Shown in pieces: positions 1 to 11,184 of a stretch of 64,000 nt of DNA. The DNA comes from Lottia gigantea (Eukaryota; Mollusca; Gastropoda; Lottiidae). The notes beneath the pieces were generated by a model. It was given only the letters and a program-made list of their open reading frames with translations. It was not told where the DNA came from and did not search any database. The stretch lies in contig NW_008710086.1 in assembly GCF_000327385.1 (NCBI RefSeq), positions 1,758,862 through 1,822,861 on the forward strand, in the 5' to 3' direction. Position 1 is the stretch's first letter. Every line of letters begins with the position of its first letter. The position numbers and the translations under genes are program-made.

Positions 1-94
1 ACACTCTAGAAATCGTTAGAATCTGAAAGGAAAATGAAAGGAAAACAGAGTGAAGATATTAATATATAATAATTCTATATATAGATAAATATGG

Positions 95-330
95 ACATTA
101 AAGGGACTGAGCTAATCAGTATTCCCAGCTCCACGTCGAAATTTGAGCCTTCAAATCTATGTGTGTTTGAAAATTATCTGTCATAAAAAAGAAAATACAT
201 CTATAGAAATAGAAAAGTCTCAGAAACGGGAATTGTTTTTAGTCAATCAGTATCAGTGTTCACAGCTCACCGACGAAATTTGAACCTTCACATTCATGTG
301 TGTCCAGAATTATCCGGGTTAGAATGTTTA
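95..330 (+). repeat. Dispersed repeat family A, two adjacent copies
   Basis: Two head-to-tail copies (about 95-190 and 222-325) share the order: a gagctaatcag-like block, a gttcacagctca-like block, then GTCGAAATTTGAGCCTTCAA and ATGTGTGTCCAGAATTATC. The same order recurs at about 8770 and 32320 on this strand, and reversed at about 950, 7085 and 50470. There is no coding potential. It looks like a short non-autonomous element; its class is not established. Confidence 0.6.
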
Positions 331-865
331 AATGACGAGTTACCTTTTCTTGAGACACTGCGGTAATTTCGTGCCAATCTGATTAGATTCTTCTGTCCAG
401 TGCAAATCACTATTCGTCAAATCTGAGAAGAAAGTCATTGCTGATGCGATCTGCGAACACTTCAACGGCAGTTCTTTTCAGAAGACAATACAAATTGACA
501 TCAGTCTAATAAGATCGAAAATAGCACAATCAAAGGCAGTATATTATATTGTTTCATCATTGCGATTAGAATAGGCATAACATGCAGTTTGTTTGTGATT
601 TTACTTACAGTTTAAATAGAGGAATATTTTCCCGTGTGATTAAAATCCAACACAAGAGTTAATTTACTTGTTTTAAGAATCTGCAAGATCTAAATTCAGT
701 TTTAAAACTGGAATTTAATTTTCGTTTGGTTGTATTTTTTAATTTGATTTTCAGTAAGCAGATACCTTCCAAACATCAAAACGGACGGAACAAGTGACTC
801 GAACGTGTCAGTTATCATTGCACCATCCAGTTAAAAATTCCCAACAGTCAGCCACATTCTTAAAC

Positions 866-1030
866 AAACAGATGTGCCATTTTGGATGGTAGATTTGTCT
901 TGAATATTTCTAAATGGTAGTGTCTCAAGAAAAGGTTTAACTGTCAAACGTGGATGATTCTGGACAATCATGGATTTGAAGGCTCAAATTTTGACGGTGG
1001 GCGATGAGCACTATTACTGTTTCTGAGACG
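866..1030 (-). repeat. Dispersed repeat family A, reverse copy
   Basis: This holds the reversed family A core (GGCTCAAATTTTGACGGTG, then gagcactattactg and tttctgagac). It is preceded by an ACAGATGTGCCATTTTGG block that also appears reversed at the outer end of the 7085-7215 copy. The region therefore looks like a composite of two partial copies. Confidence 0.5.
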
Positions 1031-1790
1031 ATTGGTACTAAAATGTCGCAGCTTTTCTTTAAGCACCCTGCATATTTTTTTTAGAAATCTTCACTGACGC
1101 CATCTCAAACGAAGTCAATAATTTGACGCAATTAGTATTGAGTTTTAGAGATACATTGAATTATATACATCTGTTGAAATTAGAAAAGCTGACGGAACAT
1201 GATGTAGTTGCATTCAGTGAACGATTCTGATGTTCGAGGCTCATCCGCTGTTCCTTTGATGGGTTGCCGTGAAGAAAAATCTATATCGTACTGTTCTGTT
1301 CCCCTAATGATAGAATAATTTGACGTCCTGGTAAAAGTCCAATTGGTCTAATGCAAGGATAACAAATATTCAGTTTCACCCAAACCAAATTTTGAGTTGA
1401 TTGTTACCTGGTTTCGAGTAATTCACTAAAGCTCCACAGACAAGCAAGGAAAATAAAATAACACACGATAAGAAAACACAACTCATTAACCTACAGTAAT
1501 GGTGTAATTGATTTTCGACAATAAAAAATTCTGTTTGTTTCTTAAAACAATGATAAAAACAAAAGCCTATAAAACGTGTCGCGAGCAGCAAGAAAGTTTT
1601 GAAATTCTATATAATTAATTTCATTATACAGTTACAAAAACATCATACAAGAAGACGCTCAGTCTGTGAAATTAATTACAAAACAGTCAAACCTGACGAA
1701 GGCTATTATTGCAAGAGTACATCATTATCTAAAAATGTTTATTTTTCGTTTATTTCTTAACATGGACTGGTTGAACTATGTCTTTGGGCT

Positions 1791-1844
1791 CATACAGAGT
1801 TGTCGTTCCTTGCGGTCAGGAGCAGCAAGGAACAACTCTGTATG
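1791..1844. repeat. Long perfect-stem hairpin (inverted repeat)
   Basis: The left arm CATACAGAGTTG (1791-1802) plus TTCCTTGC (1806-1813) pairs with GCAAGGAA (1825-1832) plus CAACTCTGTATG (1833-1844). That is 20 base pairs with one 3-nt bulge and an 11-nt loop. It sits at the 3' end of the SINE-like element on the - strand and may be its terminal structure. Confidence 0.7.
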
Positions 1845-1849
1845 GAGAG

Positions 1850-2190
1850 ACAAGAATATCCTACTTTTCTGCACCATGTGAGTTAATATCTACGGGCAAC
1901 GCCATGCAGGGTGCAAGGAGGGAAATTTGCCAGTGCAGCGGCATTATCCTGCTTTTTTTTATTTTTATTTCCAACCTTCGAGGGGTCTTTAACGTGCACA
2001 GCCTGTAGCACGCAAGGCCTCGGTTTATCCGACTACAAGAAGCTAACCTGCATCAATCACTGAAAGGGGGAAATCTGGTTGAAAACATAAGGTATTATCT
2101 CGACCTATGTCGGAATTGAAGTATTGAACCCTGGGCCTTCAAGTTAACTAGCACGTGTCCAACTCACTGAACCAGCGCGGCTTCCGACAA
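1850..2190 (-). mobile_element. tRNA-derived SINE
   Basis: Read on the - strand from about 2190, an A-box-like stretch (GCTGGTTCAGTGAGTTGG) is followed about 30 nt later by a B-box-like stretch (AGGGTTCAATAC). This is the spacing of a tRNA-type RNA polymerase III promoter. It does not fold into a clean modern tRNA, and an unrelated body of about 250 bp follows, including a GTGCACGTTAAAGACCCC block. That order is typical of tRNA-derived SINEs. No flanking duplication was identified. Confidence 0.5.
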
Positions 2191-2922
2191 CTCTATATCA
2201 GAGTTTGGAGAACTACTAGATAACCTTTACGTAGGGTTAACCTTTACAAACTAAGTTGTCAACTTCGATGTTTTTCATGTTCAATAAAATTACTGAATAG
2301 CTATGTTTGAAAAGATCACACTCCTCAGAGAAGGCCTTTTTTAGTTTAAATTACGTGGAATCAAATTAACAACAGAAAAAAGTCTCCAAAGTTTTGTGTG
2401 TAACTTTCTTTTTGTGGATATAATCAAACTATTGAATTGATTGAATTGAGTATGTGGTTTTCTCTCAATTCTGTTTCAAATGAAGTAGTAATTGAGTCGA
2501 CATTTAGTTTTTAAGTTTCTGCATTGTGTCAATAGGGTAATGATCTATGAAAGACGAGTAACACCATGAAGTGGGCAATGAGAGCTCAACTATAATTAGT
2601 TTTGTGGCGGCTGTCGAGACAGGTCTGTAAAAAACTAGAATAATTAATACGTTTATAAAAACTTCAAGCCTACAGATAGATTTTAATTGGTTTAATTCCA
2701 TGCTGTAGACTGGAATCTTAATCGTTTTTCTGAGCAGAACATACAGTCGATAAACTTCTTATAACTTTATTATATATTATAGTGTTATATTTACCCATAG
2801 AAAACAATGATGGTTCTGGTTAATGCCATCTTCCAGTTTGATCATAAATGAGTAAGTATTGTATAATGAGGGTAGGTGGCAGACGTCTAGAAGAGTAAGC
2901 ATACCCTTACTGGGCGCCACAC
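2191..2922. other. Intergenic; ends in a block shared with two other sites
   Basis: No gene is visible. The part from about 2825 to 2905 (ataaatgagtaagtatt, then ggtggcagacgtctagaag and agtaagcat) is shared with about 23160-23270, and its first part with 59735-59790. It is a dispersed repeat of unknown class. Confidence 0.5.
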
Positions 2923-3722
2923 CAGACAAGGTAGTTGTTTGTTAACATCAGCTTCCAGCTAACTGATATTACAGACTAGGTAGTTGTTGGTAGATGACAA
3001 GTTAACGTCAGCTTCCAGCTAACTGATATTACAGACTAGGTAGTTGTTGGTAGATGACAAGTTAACGTCCGCTTCCAGCTAACTGATAGTACAGACTAGG
3101 TAGTTGTTGGTAGATGATAAGTTAACGTCCGCTTCCAGCTAACTGATATCACAGACTAGGTAGTTGTTGGTAAATGACAAGTAAACGTCCGCTGCTAGCT
3201 AACTGGTATCGCAGACTAGGTAGTTGGTAGATGACAAGTAAACGCTCGCTTCCAGCTAACTGATATCACAGAGTAGGTAGTTGTTGGTAGATGACAAGTT
3301 AACGTCAGCTTCCAGCTAACTGTTATCACAGACAAGGTAGTTGTTGGTAGATGACAAGTTAACGTCCGCTTCAAGCTAACTGATATCACAGACTAGGTAG
3401 TTGTTGGTAGATGACAAGTTAACGTCCGCTTCCAGTTAACTGATATCACAGACTAAGTAGTTGTTGGTAGATGACAAGTTAACGTCAGCTTCCAGCTAAC
3501 TGATATCACAGACTAGGTAGTTGTTGGTAGATGACAAGTTAACGTCAGCTTCCAGCTAACTGATATCACAGACTAGGTAGTTGTTGGTAGATGACAAGTT
3601 AACGTCAGCTTCCAGCTAACTGATATCACAGACTAGGTGGTTGTTGGTAGATGACAAGTTAATGTCAGCTTCCAGCTAACCGATATCACAGACTAGGTAA
3701 TTGGAAGATGACAAGTTAACAT
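2923..3722 (+). repeat. 60-bp minisatellite array 1 (about 13 units)
   Basis: The repeat runs head to tail with a 60-bp period, for example at 3481, 3541 and 3601. The unit core is GTTAACGTCAGCTTCCAGCT, then aactgatatcacagactagg and tagttgttggtagatgacaa. Point differences and short deletions (the units near 3190-3240 and 3700 are shorter) show moderate age. The same unit forms arrays at 25306-26735 and, reversed, at 53994-55783, plus a single unit at 4725-4790. There are no spacers, so it is not a CRISPR array. Confidence 0.95.
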
Positions 3723-4668
3723 CCGTTTGTGCAATATGTCGAGTTTTGATTACTTAAATATTTGTGTTTCAATTGTATTATTTTAGGGCGTTTGTTTGTT
3801 TGTTTGTTTGTGTTCCGTCGTATGTTCCTTACAAACCTTCAAATCAGTAGATTAATTAGTACTATAGTAGAATGTTTACAGTTGGACCAGTTCTGATGGA
3901 ATTACCAATAAACCAGATAGATTATTGTAATTGTTTTATACAAGATGAACTATATCTTGACTAATTAATAGACGTAGTAGATTGGCTAACGGCGCCTGGT
4001 GTTCGAATTATTAATGAATATCATTGTATTGTATAACTATATACTTTCATTAAACATATATTGATATTTGACCTATAACTTAATAACCGTTTCAATATGT
4101 GTATCTGACACCGAGGCTTTCGTCGCAGCTGTGCATGGGCAAAAATTGACTAGATGACTTCAATATTTCCACCTTTTTGGGGGGGGGGGGGGGGGTGTCC
4201 AATTTTGTCCATAGAAATCGCGAAATTTTGACTTTTGAAAAGAATGAAGACTCTATGGAAATTCAATAACCGTTATTTCCGATTTAATGACTTCGTACCA
4301 TTGGTTTCAAACAGTATATTTCTCTATTCCCATGGACAATTACAAAGATATTTTTCATTTTATAGCGGAAAACACGACACAACAGTCATATATACGAGCC
4401 ACCGTACATATCAGCGGTATTAGGAACATCTCTACTTTTAAAATGGGTCAACGGAACCAATAACCATTAAGTTCACATTCCACCAATTTGCATATATAGT
4501 GAAAATACCTTATAAAAATACCCAATAGATCTTTAATTAAATTTTTCTCTTTGTGAATAGTAAATTTTAAGCCATTTATCCTATTTTTAATTTACATATA
4601 TAGTACAAATGTGCGTTATGATTATCCATTAGTTATTAAACTTAAAAACAATACTAAATTTCTACCAG
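3723..4668. other. Intergenic, with (GTTT)n and poly-G tracts
   Basis: No gene is visible. It holds a short (TTTG)n microsatellite near 3787-3812 and a poly-G run near 4179-4195. Everything else is AT-rich sequence without recognisable features. Confidence 0.6.
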
Positions 4669-5192
4669 CATCTTCACAATGTCAAGCTAGTAAGAACTTC
4701 ATCTTATACCTTGACTTGTTGGTTGGTTGGTAGATGACAAGTTAACGTTCGCTTCCAGCGGATGCTGATATCGCAAACTAGGTAGTTGGTGGTAGTCGTA
4801 GTAGTTGGTAGTTGGATTGGTTCTGTGTTGTTGGTTTGGTTGTTGATTCTACGTTAGATCTGGTCGGGTCGAATGACATGGCGGTGAAACTCGGCCCTGG
4901 ATGGTGTGGCGTGAGTTACTCGATCTCCTTCATTCTTCCAAACTCGTTGTGATCATGGCATTTCTTGTTGATTGGTAGTCGAATGCTTGTCGTCGGATAC
5001 CTTGACTGCAAGAGCCGCTTTACTTGTTTCGCGGAAATTGGTAGTTGCAGCGATTTGATTGGATTGTACGGTAGCGATTACAGCTAATCAGAGGCCTTAA
5101 CAATCATATCGCTGTATTCTTTGATATAAGAAAAGTGATATTGCAGTCAAGGTATAAGACGAAGTTCGTAATAGCTTGACATTGTGAAGATG
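4669..5192. mobile_element. Foldback MITE (family 1), with later insertion
   Basis: The terminal inverted repeats are about 48 bp. The left end starts CATCTTCACAATGTCAAGCT at 4669 and runs to TTATACCTTGACT; the right end is its reverse complement ending at 5192, with a few mismatches. The interior carries TTTGATTGGATTGTACG, then a cgattacagctaatcagagg block that recurs in the other copies (6885, 23745, 44490, 51600). No transposase frame is present. A 280-bp insertion (4717-4996) splits the left repeat. No target duplication is clear at the outer ends. Confidence 0.75.
4717..4996 (-). mobile_element. Retroposon 3'-end fragment carrying one 60-bp satellite unit
   Basis: This 280-bp segment interrupts the MITE and is bounded by an 11-bp direct repeat, ATACCTTGACT (4706-4716 and 4997-5007), which looks like a target-site duplication. 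On the - strand it reads a unique part (from 4996), then a CAAC/CCAAC-rich stretch, then one complete 60-bp satellite unit (about 4790-4725), and ends in a short ACCAACCAACCAACA tail. The duplication, the simple 3' tail and the small size fit a 5'-truncated LINE or a SINE. The family was not identified. Confidence 0.55.
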
Positions 5193-6884
5193 GCCAACCA
5201 CTAGTGTTGTAACTTTAAAACCATTTACCCTACTTAGAATCTAATACAAATAAACCTTATTAAGTAGTATAATGACTTCCTTTATTTTTTCATTCTGGAA
5301 GACTGCTCTTAGAATTTTTAAATACTGACAACAAAGTATTACAACTTCTTTTTCTAGATTACTTTAATCGTCTCAAGAATTTTAATTCAATCACATCATT
5401 AAAGTTTAATTTTCTACTTCTACGAATTTGACCTAATTCACGTCTTTACTTGCGTAGGTTTTGATTGGCTTAAGTGTCGGCTCGATAATCTAATTACGAA
5501 TTAAGATAATTAGCGGAAGTTAAGCCCGATTACCTTAATTTAAATTTGATTAGCTAAGCCATGCTTCAGCAAGTTATAACGTGAGTAAATTATAAGATAA
5601 TGAAGAAAGTTGCTCATATAATGAAAATAATTACATCTACACAATCGGGAAATAATTTCCTCGTGTTTGATGTAGGTCCATTGTATCATTAAGTTGTTGT
5701 TGTAAACAGATATGATCGAATATGATAAACATGCAGTAGTCTTACCTGTAAACAGGTTCTACTATCGGCAAGAAAGATCATTGGAAACAGGTTGAGCTAC
5801 TCGCGAAATTGTTAAGTGTCTAACTTTTTTCCAAACAAAAGTATTGTCATTGCGAAATTATGTCATGTTCAACAAGAAGATTGTGTTCGACTGTCTCTGT
5901 GCTGAGTATAAGCGAGAACATGTTTTAGCATACGTTCCCACCATCTTGAATGATCCGAGCCCACAAATCGTATAATTAATCGAGTTTTGTGCAGCATTTT
6001 ATTTACATAAATAGATAATATTTCACTCGTACTCGACTGCAGACCACCTACCGAATTAAAATACATTTAATGAATAAATGACACAAATTTGACAAAAACA
6101 GAGATGTCATTTGAATTTATGATTTAAATTAAGAACATTTTAGATACAAAGATATGTCAATTGTTTGAATTAGTCACCTGATTGATGATTACCTCTATAA
6201 GTAAAAAAAAATACATGTTATTTAAAATTTCCCTTACCGAGACGAAGTTAACAGTCTAATCAAAATTTGACCAAAGGAAAGAAATTTGATTGGTTAAAGC
6301 AGAGGTCATAAGGTTAGGTCAAAATGTTATTTGGATGAATGTGCATGAGGACCGTCGTTAGACCCTAACTGTAGTGACTACATTAAAAATAAAACCTATA
6401 GAAAACGAACGAAAGTTTGTCAGTTTTAATTTTACTGCCGAAACAACAGTGAAAGATATGCCTGAAGTTATGAATTAAAGTAAGGAATGTGTTTCAACTC
6501 AATAAGAGTTTAAACTTTAAGATAGACTCTATTCAGTACAAAATGACATTATGTTATCAAATGTAATACAACAAACGCCCGTCTCTGATACTTCCACTGT
6601 TTTCAAAAACCTCCTGCGCTATTCTTTGTTCTGGGTTTATTTTGGAGTGATTTACTTCAATTTTAACAGCTGATGCTCTGTATTGTATCAATGATATATT
6701 AATCCAGTTTTAATAACGAACTGTACTCGTGATTTGAACATTCGAAGCCAGTAAAGTAAGACAATAAAACAAATAATACAACAATATAACAGACTGACCT
6801 CCAGTTGTTTTCTAAATAATTTGATCGTCAGTTGTTTTTTTATTAAAAGAATAGATTGCCCTTACAAATGAACCATTCACTTCA
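5193..6884. other. Intergenic, nothing recognised
   Basis: AT-rich sequence. The short frames have no domain-like composition and no exon with convincing splice sites was found. No repeat family was recognised here. Confidence 0.6.
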
Positions 6885-7088
6885 ACGTGTCAAGCTATTG
6901 CTAACTATATCTTATATCTTGACTACAATAACCACCTTTCTTGTATCACAGAATGCAGCGATTTGATTGGATTGTACGCTTGCGAATACAGTCAATTAGA
7001 GACCTCGACATAAAAACTGTAAACATTATGGCTTACAGTTTACAGACGTTCTGTCGAGGGCTCTGATTGGCTGTGTTCGCTTGCGTAC
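6885..7088. mobile_element. Foldback MITE family 1, truncated copy
   Basis: It begins with a diverged left terminal repeat (tgtcaagctattgctaac, then tatcttgacta). It continues through the family core TTTGATTGGATTGTACGC into an internal palindrome: GCGAATACAGTCAATTAGAG and gacctcgac are answered by gtcgagggctctgattggct and gtgttcgcttgcgtacaat. The match stops at about 7088, where repeat family A begins, so the right terminal repeat is missing. Confidence 0.65.
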
Positions 7089-7215
7089 AATTCTGGACAC
7101 ACATGAATTTGAAGGCTCAAATTTCGATGCTGAGCTTAGCTAAACAAATTCTAGTTTCTGTGACTAAGGTACGATCGGTCAGAACAAATGGCGCATCTGT
7201 TCCTTTAAAGCTAGT
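7085..7215 (-). repeat. Dispersed repeat family A, reverse copy
   Basis: It shows TTCTGGACACACATGAATTT, GAAGGCTCAAATTTCGATG, tttctgtgactaagg and GGCGCATCTGTTCCTTTAAA in the family order. The abrupt start at the break of the MITE at about 7088 suggests that one element inserted into the other or that a deletion joined them. Confidence 0.6.
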
Positions 7216-8178
7216 AATAAGGTATACATTTCTAGTGAAATTAAGTTAGAAATACGAGAGCTAGTTACTTGATTAAAATAATAATTTTATTCATGAATGA
7301 AGTGTCTGGTAGACAATGATGTCTATCAGGTGTAGTCTTATCTATTCACTGTAAAATATTACACGTTTCTTACTCAATAGAATACTCTTGGTCATCAGAG
7401 TTACAGTGGTATAGTCGTTAAAACCAGGAACTCTCATCAATAATCAAATAAATCATATTTGTCTCTGACACCCAGACTTCTCCTATCGGCGACGATGATA
7501 TAATTCTGGGACTTACAGTTGCATTTTGTGTTATAACGAATTCAATTTCTATCAAGGGAGGTAACTACTATTAAGCATATTCGATCTACAAGTCTCAAAC
7601 GATTTCTTTATAGCAAAAACAAAATGACAACCCCAAAAACTCTTTCTATTAATATTTAAAAGTTCCATCTAATCATGAAAAAATTATCGCTTCTTAGAGA
7701 TTGAAATTAATATCTGAAGCCATGGTGAAAATTACAGAATTATGATACACACGGAAGATCTTCTTTCCATTAATGCTACCCCGCACCAACGGGGCGGATT
7801 AACAACCAATCAGATTCAATAGTCAATGAAGACTTGGCAAAAGTTCCATGCTATCTTCCGTTAAAAGTGGGACTGGAGGATAGAGACTAGCATCACACCC
7901 AAACCTGCGAATGGGACTGCGAATTTTAACGAACAAAGGCGACTTAAGTCATATCAGAGGGGTTTTCTGTACTAATATTTATGTGTCTTTACTTGGTAGT
8001 ATGTGCAAAACGCACACATGGCTACGTACAAGCGTGTTGATTGACTCTAGTATGTCACATCCTTTGGGGATGTCCTGATTGGGCAAAAAACCGGTGCTGT
8101 ACAAACAAAATGTCCGCGCACATTTTGGCTAATACCACCGACGCCAATTTTGCAATTTGCAATGACACAACCCAGTTT
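7216..8178. other. Intergenic, nothing recognised
   Basis: No exon or repeat family is supported here. Confidence 0.55.
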
Positions 8179-8335
8179 AATCAAAATTAGACCCAACTTC
8201 CGTTTCGGTTTTTTTTTTTATTAGTTTTTATTTTCTAGTAACTTCACAGTAGTATCTAAAGACCAGAGTCTGGAACATTCGTCAAATTAACCTTTAACCT
8301 TTTTAACGAAACGAAAGTTGGGTCAGATTTTAATT
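8179..8335. repeat. Short inverted repeat, MITE-like
   Basis: The arms are about 35 bp. The left arm, from 8179, contains AGACCCAACTTCCGTTTCGG; the right arm, ending at 8335, contains CGAAACGAAAGTTGGGTCAG, its imperfect reverse complement. They enclose about 90 bp including a T tract. The size and structure fit a small MITE. No second copy was seen in the window. Confidence 0.45.
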
Positions 8336-8769
8336 AGACAGTGACACAACTTTACCCGTTTTTATTAGAAGGTGTAGAAAGTTAAGCCGCAAAACTCCTT
8401 ATCAGTTCACCAGTTCATTAGTGACCTACTTTGAGAGGTTTAATCGTTTTTGATTTTCACGAATGATAAAATTCGACCTATAGACATTATTAATTGCTTC
8501 AGTTTCCCAATCTGATTACTGATTACAATAATTCTTCGATAGAATTGTTTGAATGAGATTGGTACTTTCACGGTCTGTCAAAAAGATTTAGTCTTTATAT
8601 GTATGCCATCTGTTGAATTACTCACTTTTAAAAAGTAGGTCATATTATAAGTAAGATAACGACAATGAGTGCTGTGGTTGTCCGACTCTCGACAATCTAA
8701 GCTGCTCCAGTAATAACCTAAAAGTTTATATCGAAGGGACAGGTAGGCCATTTTTTGACCAATCATACT

Positions 8770-8865
8770 TTAGTCTCAGAGACTGGAATTTTGTAGCTGA
8801 GCTAATCTGTAATAGTGTCCATGTGTGTCCAGAATTATCTGCGTTTGAATGTTTTAATTACGACT
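8770..8865 (+). repeat. Dispersed repeat family A, forward copy
   Basis: It contains gtctcagagactggaattt, gctgagctaatctgtaatag and CATGTGTGTCCAGAATTATC in family order. The middle (the TTTGAGCCTTCAA block) is deleted. Confidence 0.5.
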
Positions 8866-9249
8866 CAAAGTTTATATTAAGCAGAAAACATCCAGCACCA
8901 TTTGTAGTACAAACAATGCAGGTGGGCAGTCATAGAAATATCCACAAGCAGGTACTCATCACATTAAAGTTTTCTGGCTGCGAATGAAGTTGGTGTCATT
9001 GAATGGTAACTGGGAATTGCAGTTGTCTGGTAGTAACACATAGGGTCACCAATGGATGTTGTGTATTGTAATTTGACAAGAAACAACAATTGTCATTTAC
9101 ATTAGCATGGACCTCAATCAGTTAATTTCTATTAGAAAAGTTGAAAGAGCTTTGATTTGTTTCTTTGTCTGTACAGGAACCTAATGACGAGAAAAGATAA
9201 GTAATGGTTTTGAGTATTATTGGTATTGACAGTCTATAGTTAAGTGATT

Positions 9250-10105
9250 AGTGTTTATATAAACACCGAGATCCTACTTCTATAAACAGACAATAGTACA
9301 ACAGTGGACCACTCTCTAGAATATAACCGAGAGTAACATGATGTCTTGTGTTTCTATAATCAGACAATAGTACAACAGTTGACCACTCTGTAGATATAAC
9401 CCAGAGTCTGGTGATGTCTGGTGTGTCTATAAACAGACAATAGTACAACAGTGGACCAGAAGAATATAACCGAGAGCAACATGATATCTTGTGTTTCTAT
9501 AAACAGACAATAGTACAACAGTGGATCAGTCTGTAGAATATAACCTAGAAGTAGGCGATGTTTGGTGTTTCTATAAACAGACAGTAATACAACAGTGGGT
9601 CACTCTCTAGAATATAACCCAAAGATAGGTAATGTCGAGTGTTTCTATAAACAGACAATAGTACAACAGTGGACCATTCTGTAGAATATAACCTAGAATT
9701 AGGCGATGTTTGGTGTTTCTATAAACAGACAATAGTACAACAGTGGACCACTCTGTAGAATATAACCTAGAATTAGGCGATGTTTGGTGTTTCTATAAAC
9801 AGACAATAGTACAACAGTGGACCATTCTGTAGAATATAACCGAGAGTAAGGTGATGTCTGGTGTTTCTATAAACAGACAATAGTACAACAGTGGACCACC
9901 CTTCTAGAATATAACCGAGAGTAACATGATGTCTTGTGTTTCTATAAACAGACAATAGTACAACAGTGGACCACTCTCTAGAATATAATCTAGAATTAGG
10001 CGATGTTTGGTGTTTCTATAAACAGACAGTAGTATAACAATGGACCACCCTCTCGAATATAACCCTCAGATAGGTGACGTCTGGTGTTTCTAAAAGCAGA
10101 CGATG
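9250..10105 (+). repeat. 74-bp minisatellite array (about 11 units)
   Basis: The period is 74 bp (ATAAACAGACAATAGTACAA at 9721 and again at 9795). The unit is TCTATAAACAGACAATAGTA, caacagtggaccactctgta, gaatataacctagaattagg, cgatgtttggtgtt. Variant units replace the third segment with cgagagtaacatgatgtctt. A perfect 16-bp palindrome, GTGTTTATATAAACAC, lies at the left edge (9251-9266). The frames seen across it on the - strand come from the repeat and are not genes. Confidence 0.9.
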
Positions 10106-11184
10106 ACGTCATGGTACATTGATATATGAGACTATCAATTCAAGCCCAATATCTCTATGTAAAGGTTTCTGTCAGACTCTGTAGACAAACCATTGTCTTG
10201 TGTCAAGTTTGGTAATCAGGAATGTCCGACACATTCCATTTTTATTTCTTTTTTTGTACATTCATTATCCTTGAAGCTTTATTTGTCTTTTTACGAGTTT
10301 AATTTGTCCGTCTCTGCCAGCGTGAACTTCTGATCGATTTTCTATAAACAAAATTAAATATGTTGGACAATGAATCAGTGGCGGCGCCAGTAGGTGTTTT
10401 AAGAGGGTGGTGCTTGGGGCATTTCGTTTGTATCCCAAATTGTACCCCTAATTAATTTTCTAACAAATTAAAAAATATGTATCAGATTACATTAAATGAA
10501 TTATATTTTCCAAAATTTTCTTGGAGGTGAACCCTCTTAAACGACCCACAGGAGGCTTGCCTAGAGATGCAGCATTTTGAATCTCCACCTTGACAGTTGT
10601 CCCCACTTTGGGTCTCTCTCTGTCTCAAAGGTTGTCGCCGCCACTTCAATGAGTAGATTATTAAGAGGTAAAAACATATACAATTCACGGTATTCACAGC
10701 GGTTATTATACTCAGACAATTGGTACACTTATTGATTGTTCAGAATCTATTGTACAGAATACAAATTATGGCTTATAGATGCTTTGATTGTCATATAGGA
10801 AGACGAAGTCATCAAAATCCTATAACGTTTTATATAACCAGTCATGCCATTACTAATTAGCTTCGTGAACTCTTACACCATTGAAAATGTCATCGACAGG
10901 TTGTAGGAAAGGTTTATAAGTGGACTCGGAAAGTTTTATGAAAGCCAGTAATCAAGCGAGTCTTGTATTAACGACTTGTTAACTTCCTACTATTGGTGGC
11001 CAGTTAACAGTCGTCAAACGCTTCTATACAATCAGTGCTATGACTTGAAGGACAGACGTATTCCTGGGATTTTATCAATAATCATTTTCAGTCGACTGAA
11101 CAATGAAATTATTTCAATTACCTTAAGCACCTTGTTATAAACATAAGTACTGTCAACGTCGTGTGAACAAACATTTCTAAGATT
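10106..11184. other. Intergenic, mostly featureless
   Basis: No exon is supported. A G-rich fragment at about 10378-10430 (AGTGGCGGCGCCAG) resembles the ends of the MITE-like pieces near 30.4 and 35.7 kb. Confidence 0.5.

Larger units (their letters stand above)
1..1790. other. Intergenic, AT-rich, with dispersed-repeat fragments
   Basis: No gene is visible. The only open frames are short and of random composition. The stretch is partly made of copies of repeat family A (95-330 and about 866-1030, listed separately). The remainder shows no recognisable structure. Confidence 0.6.
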
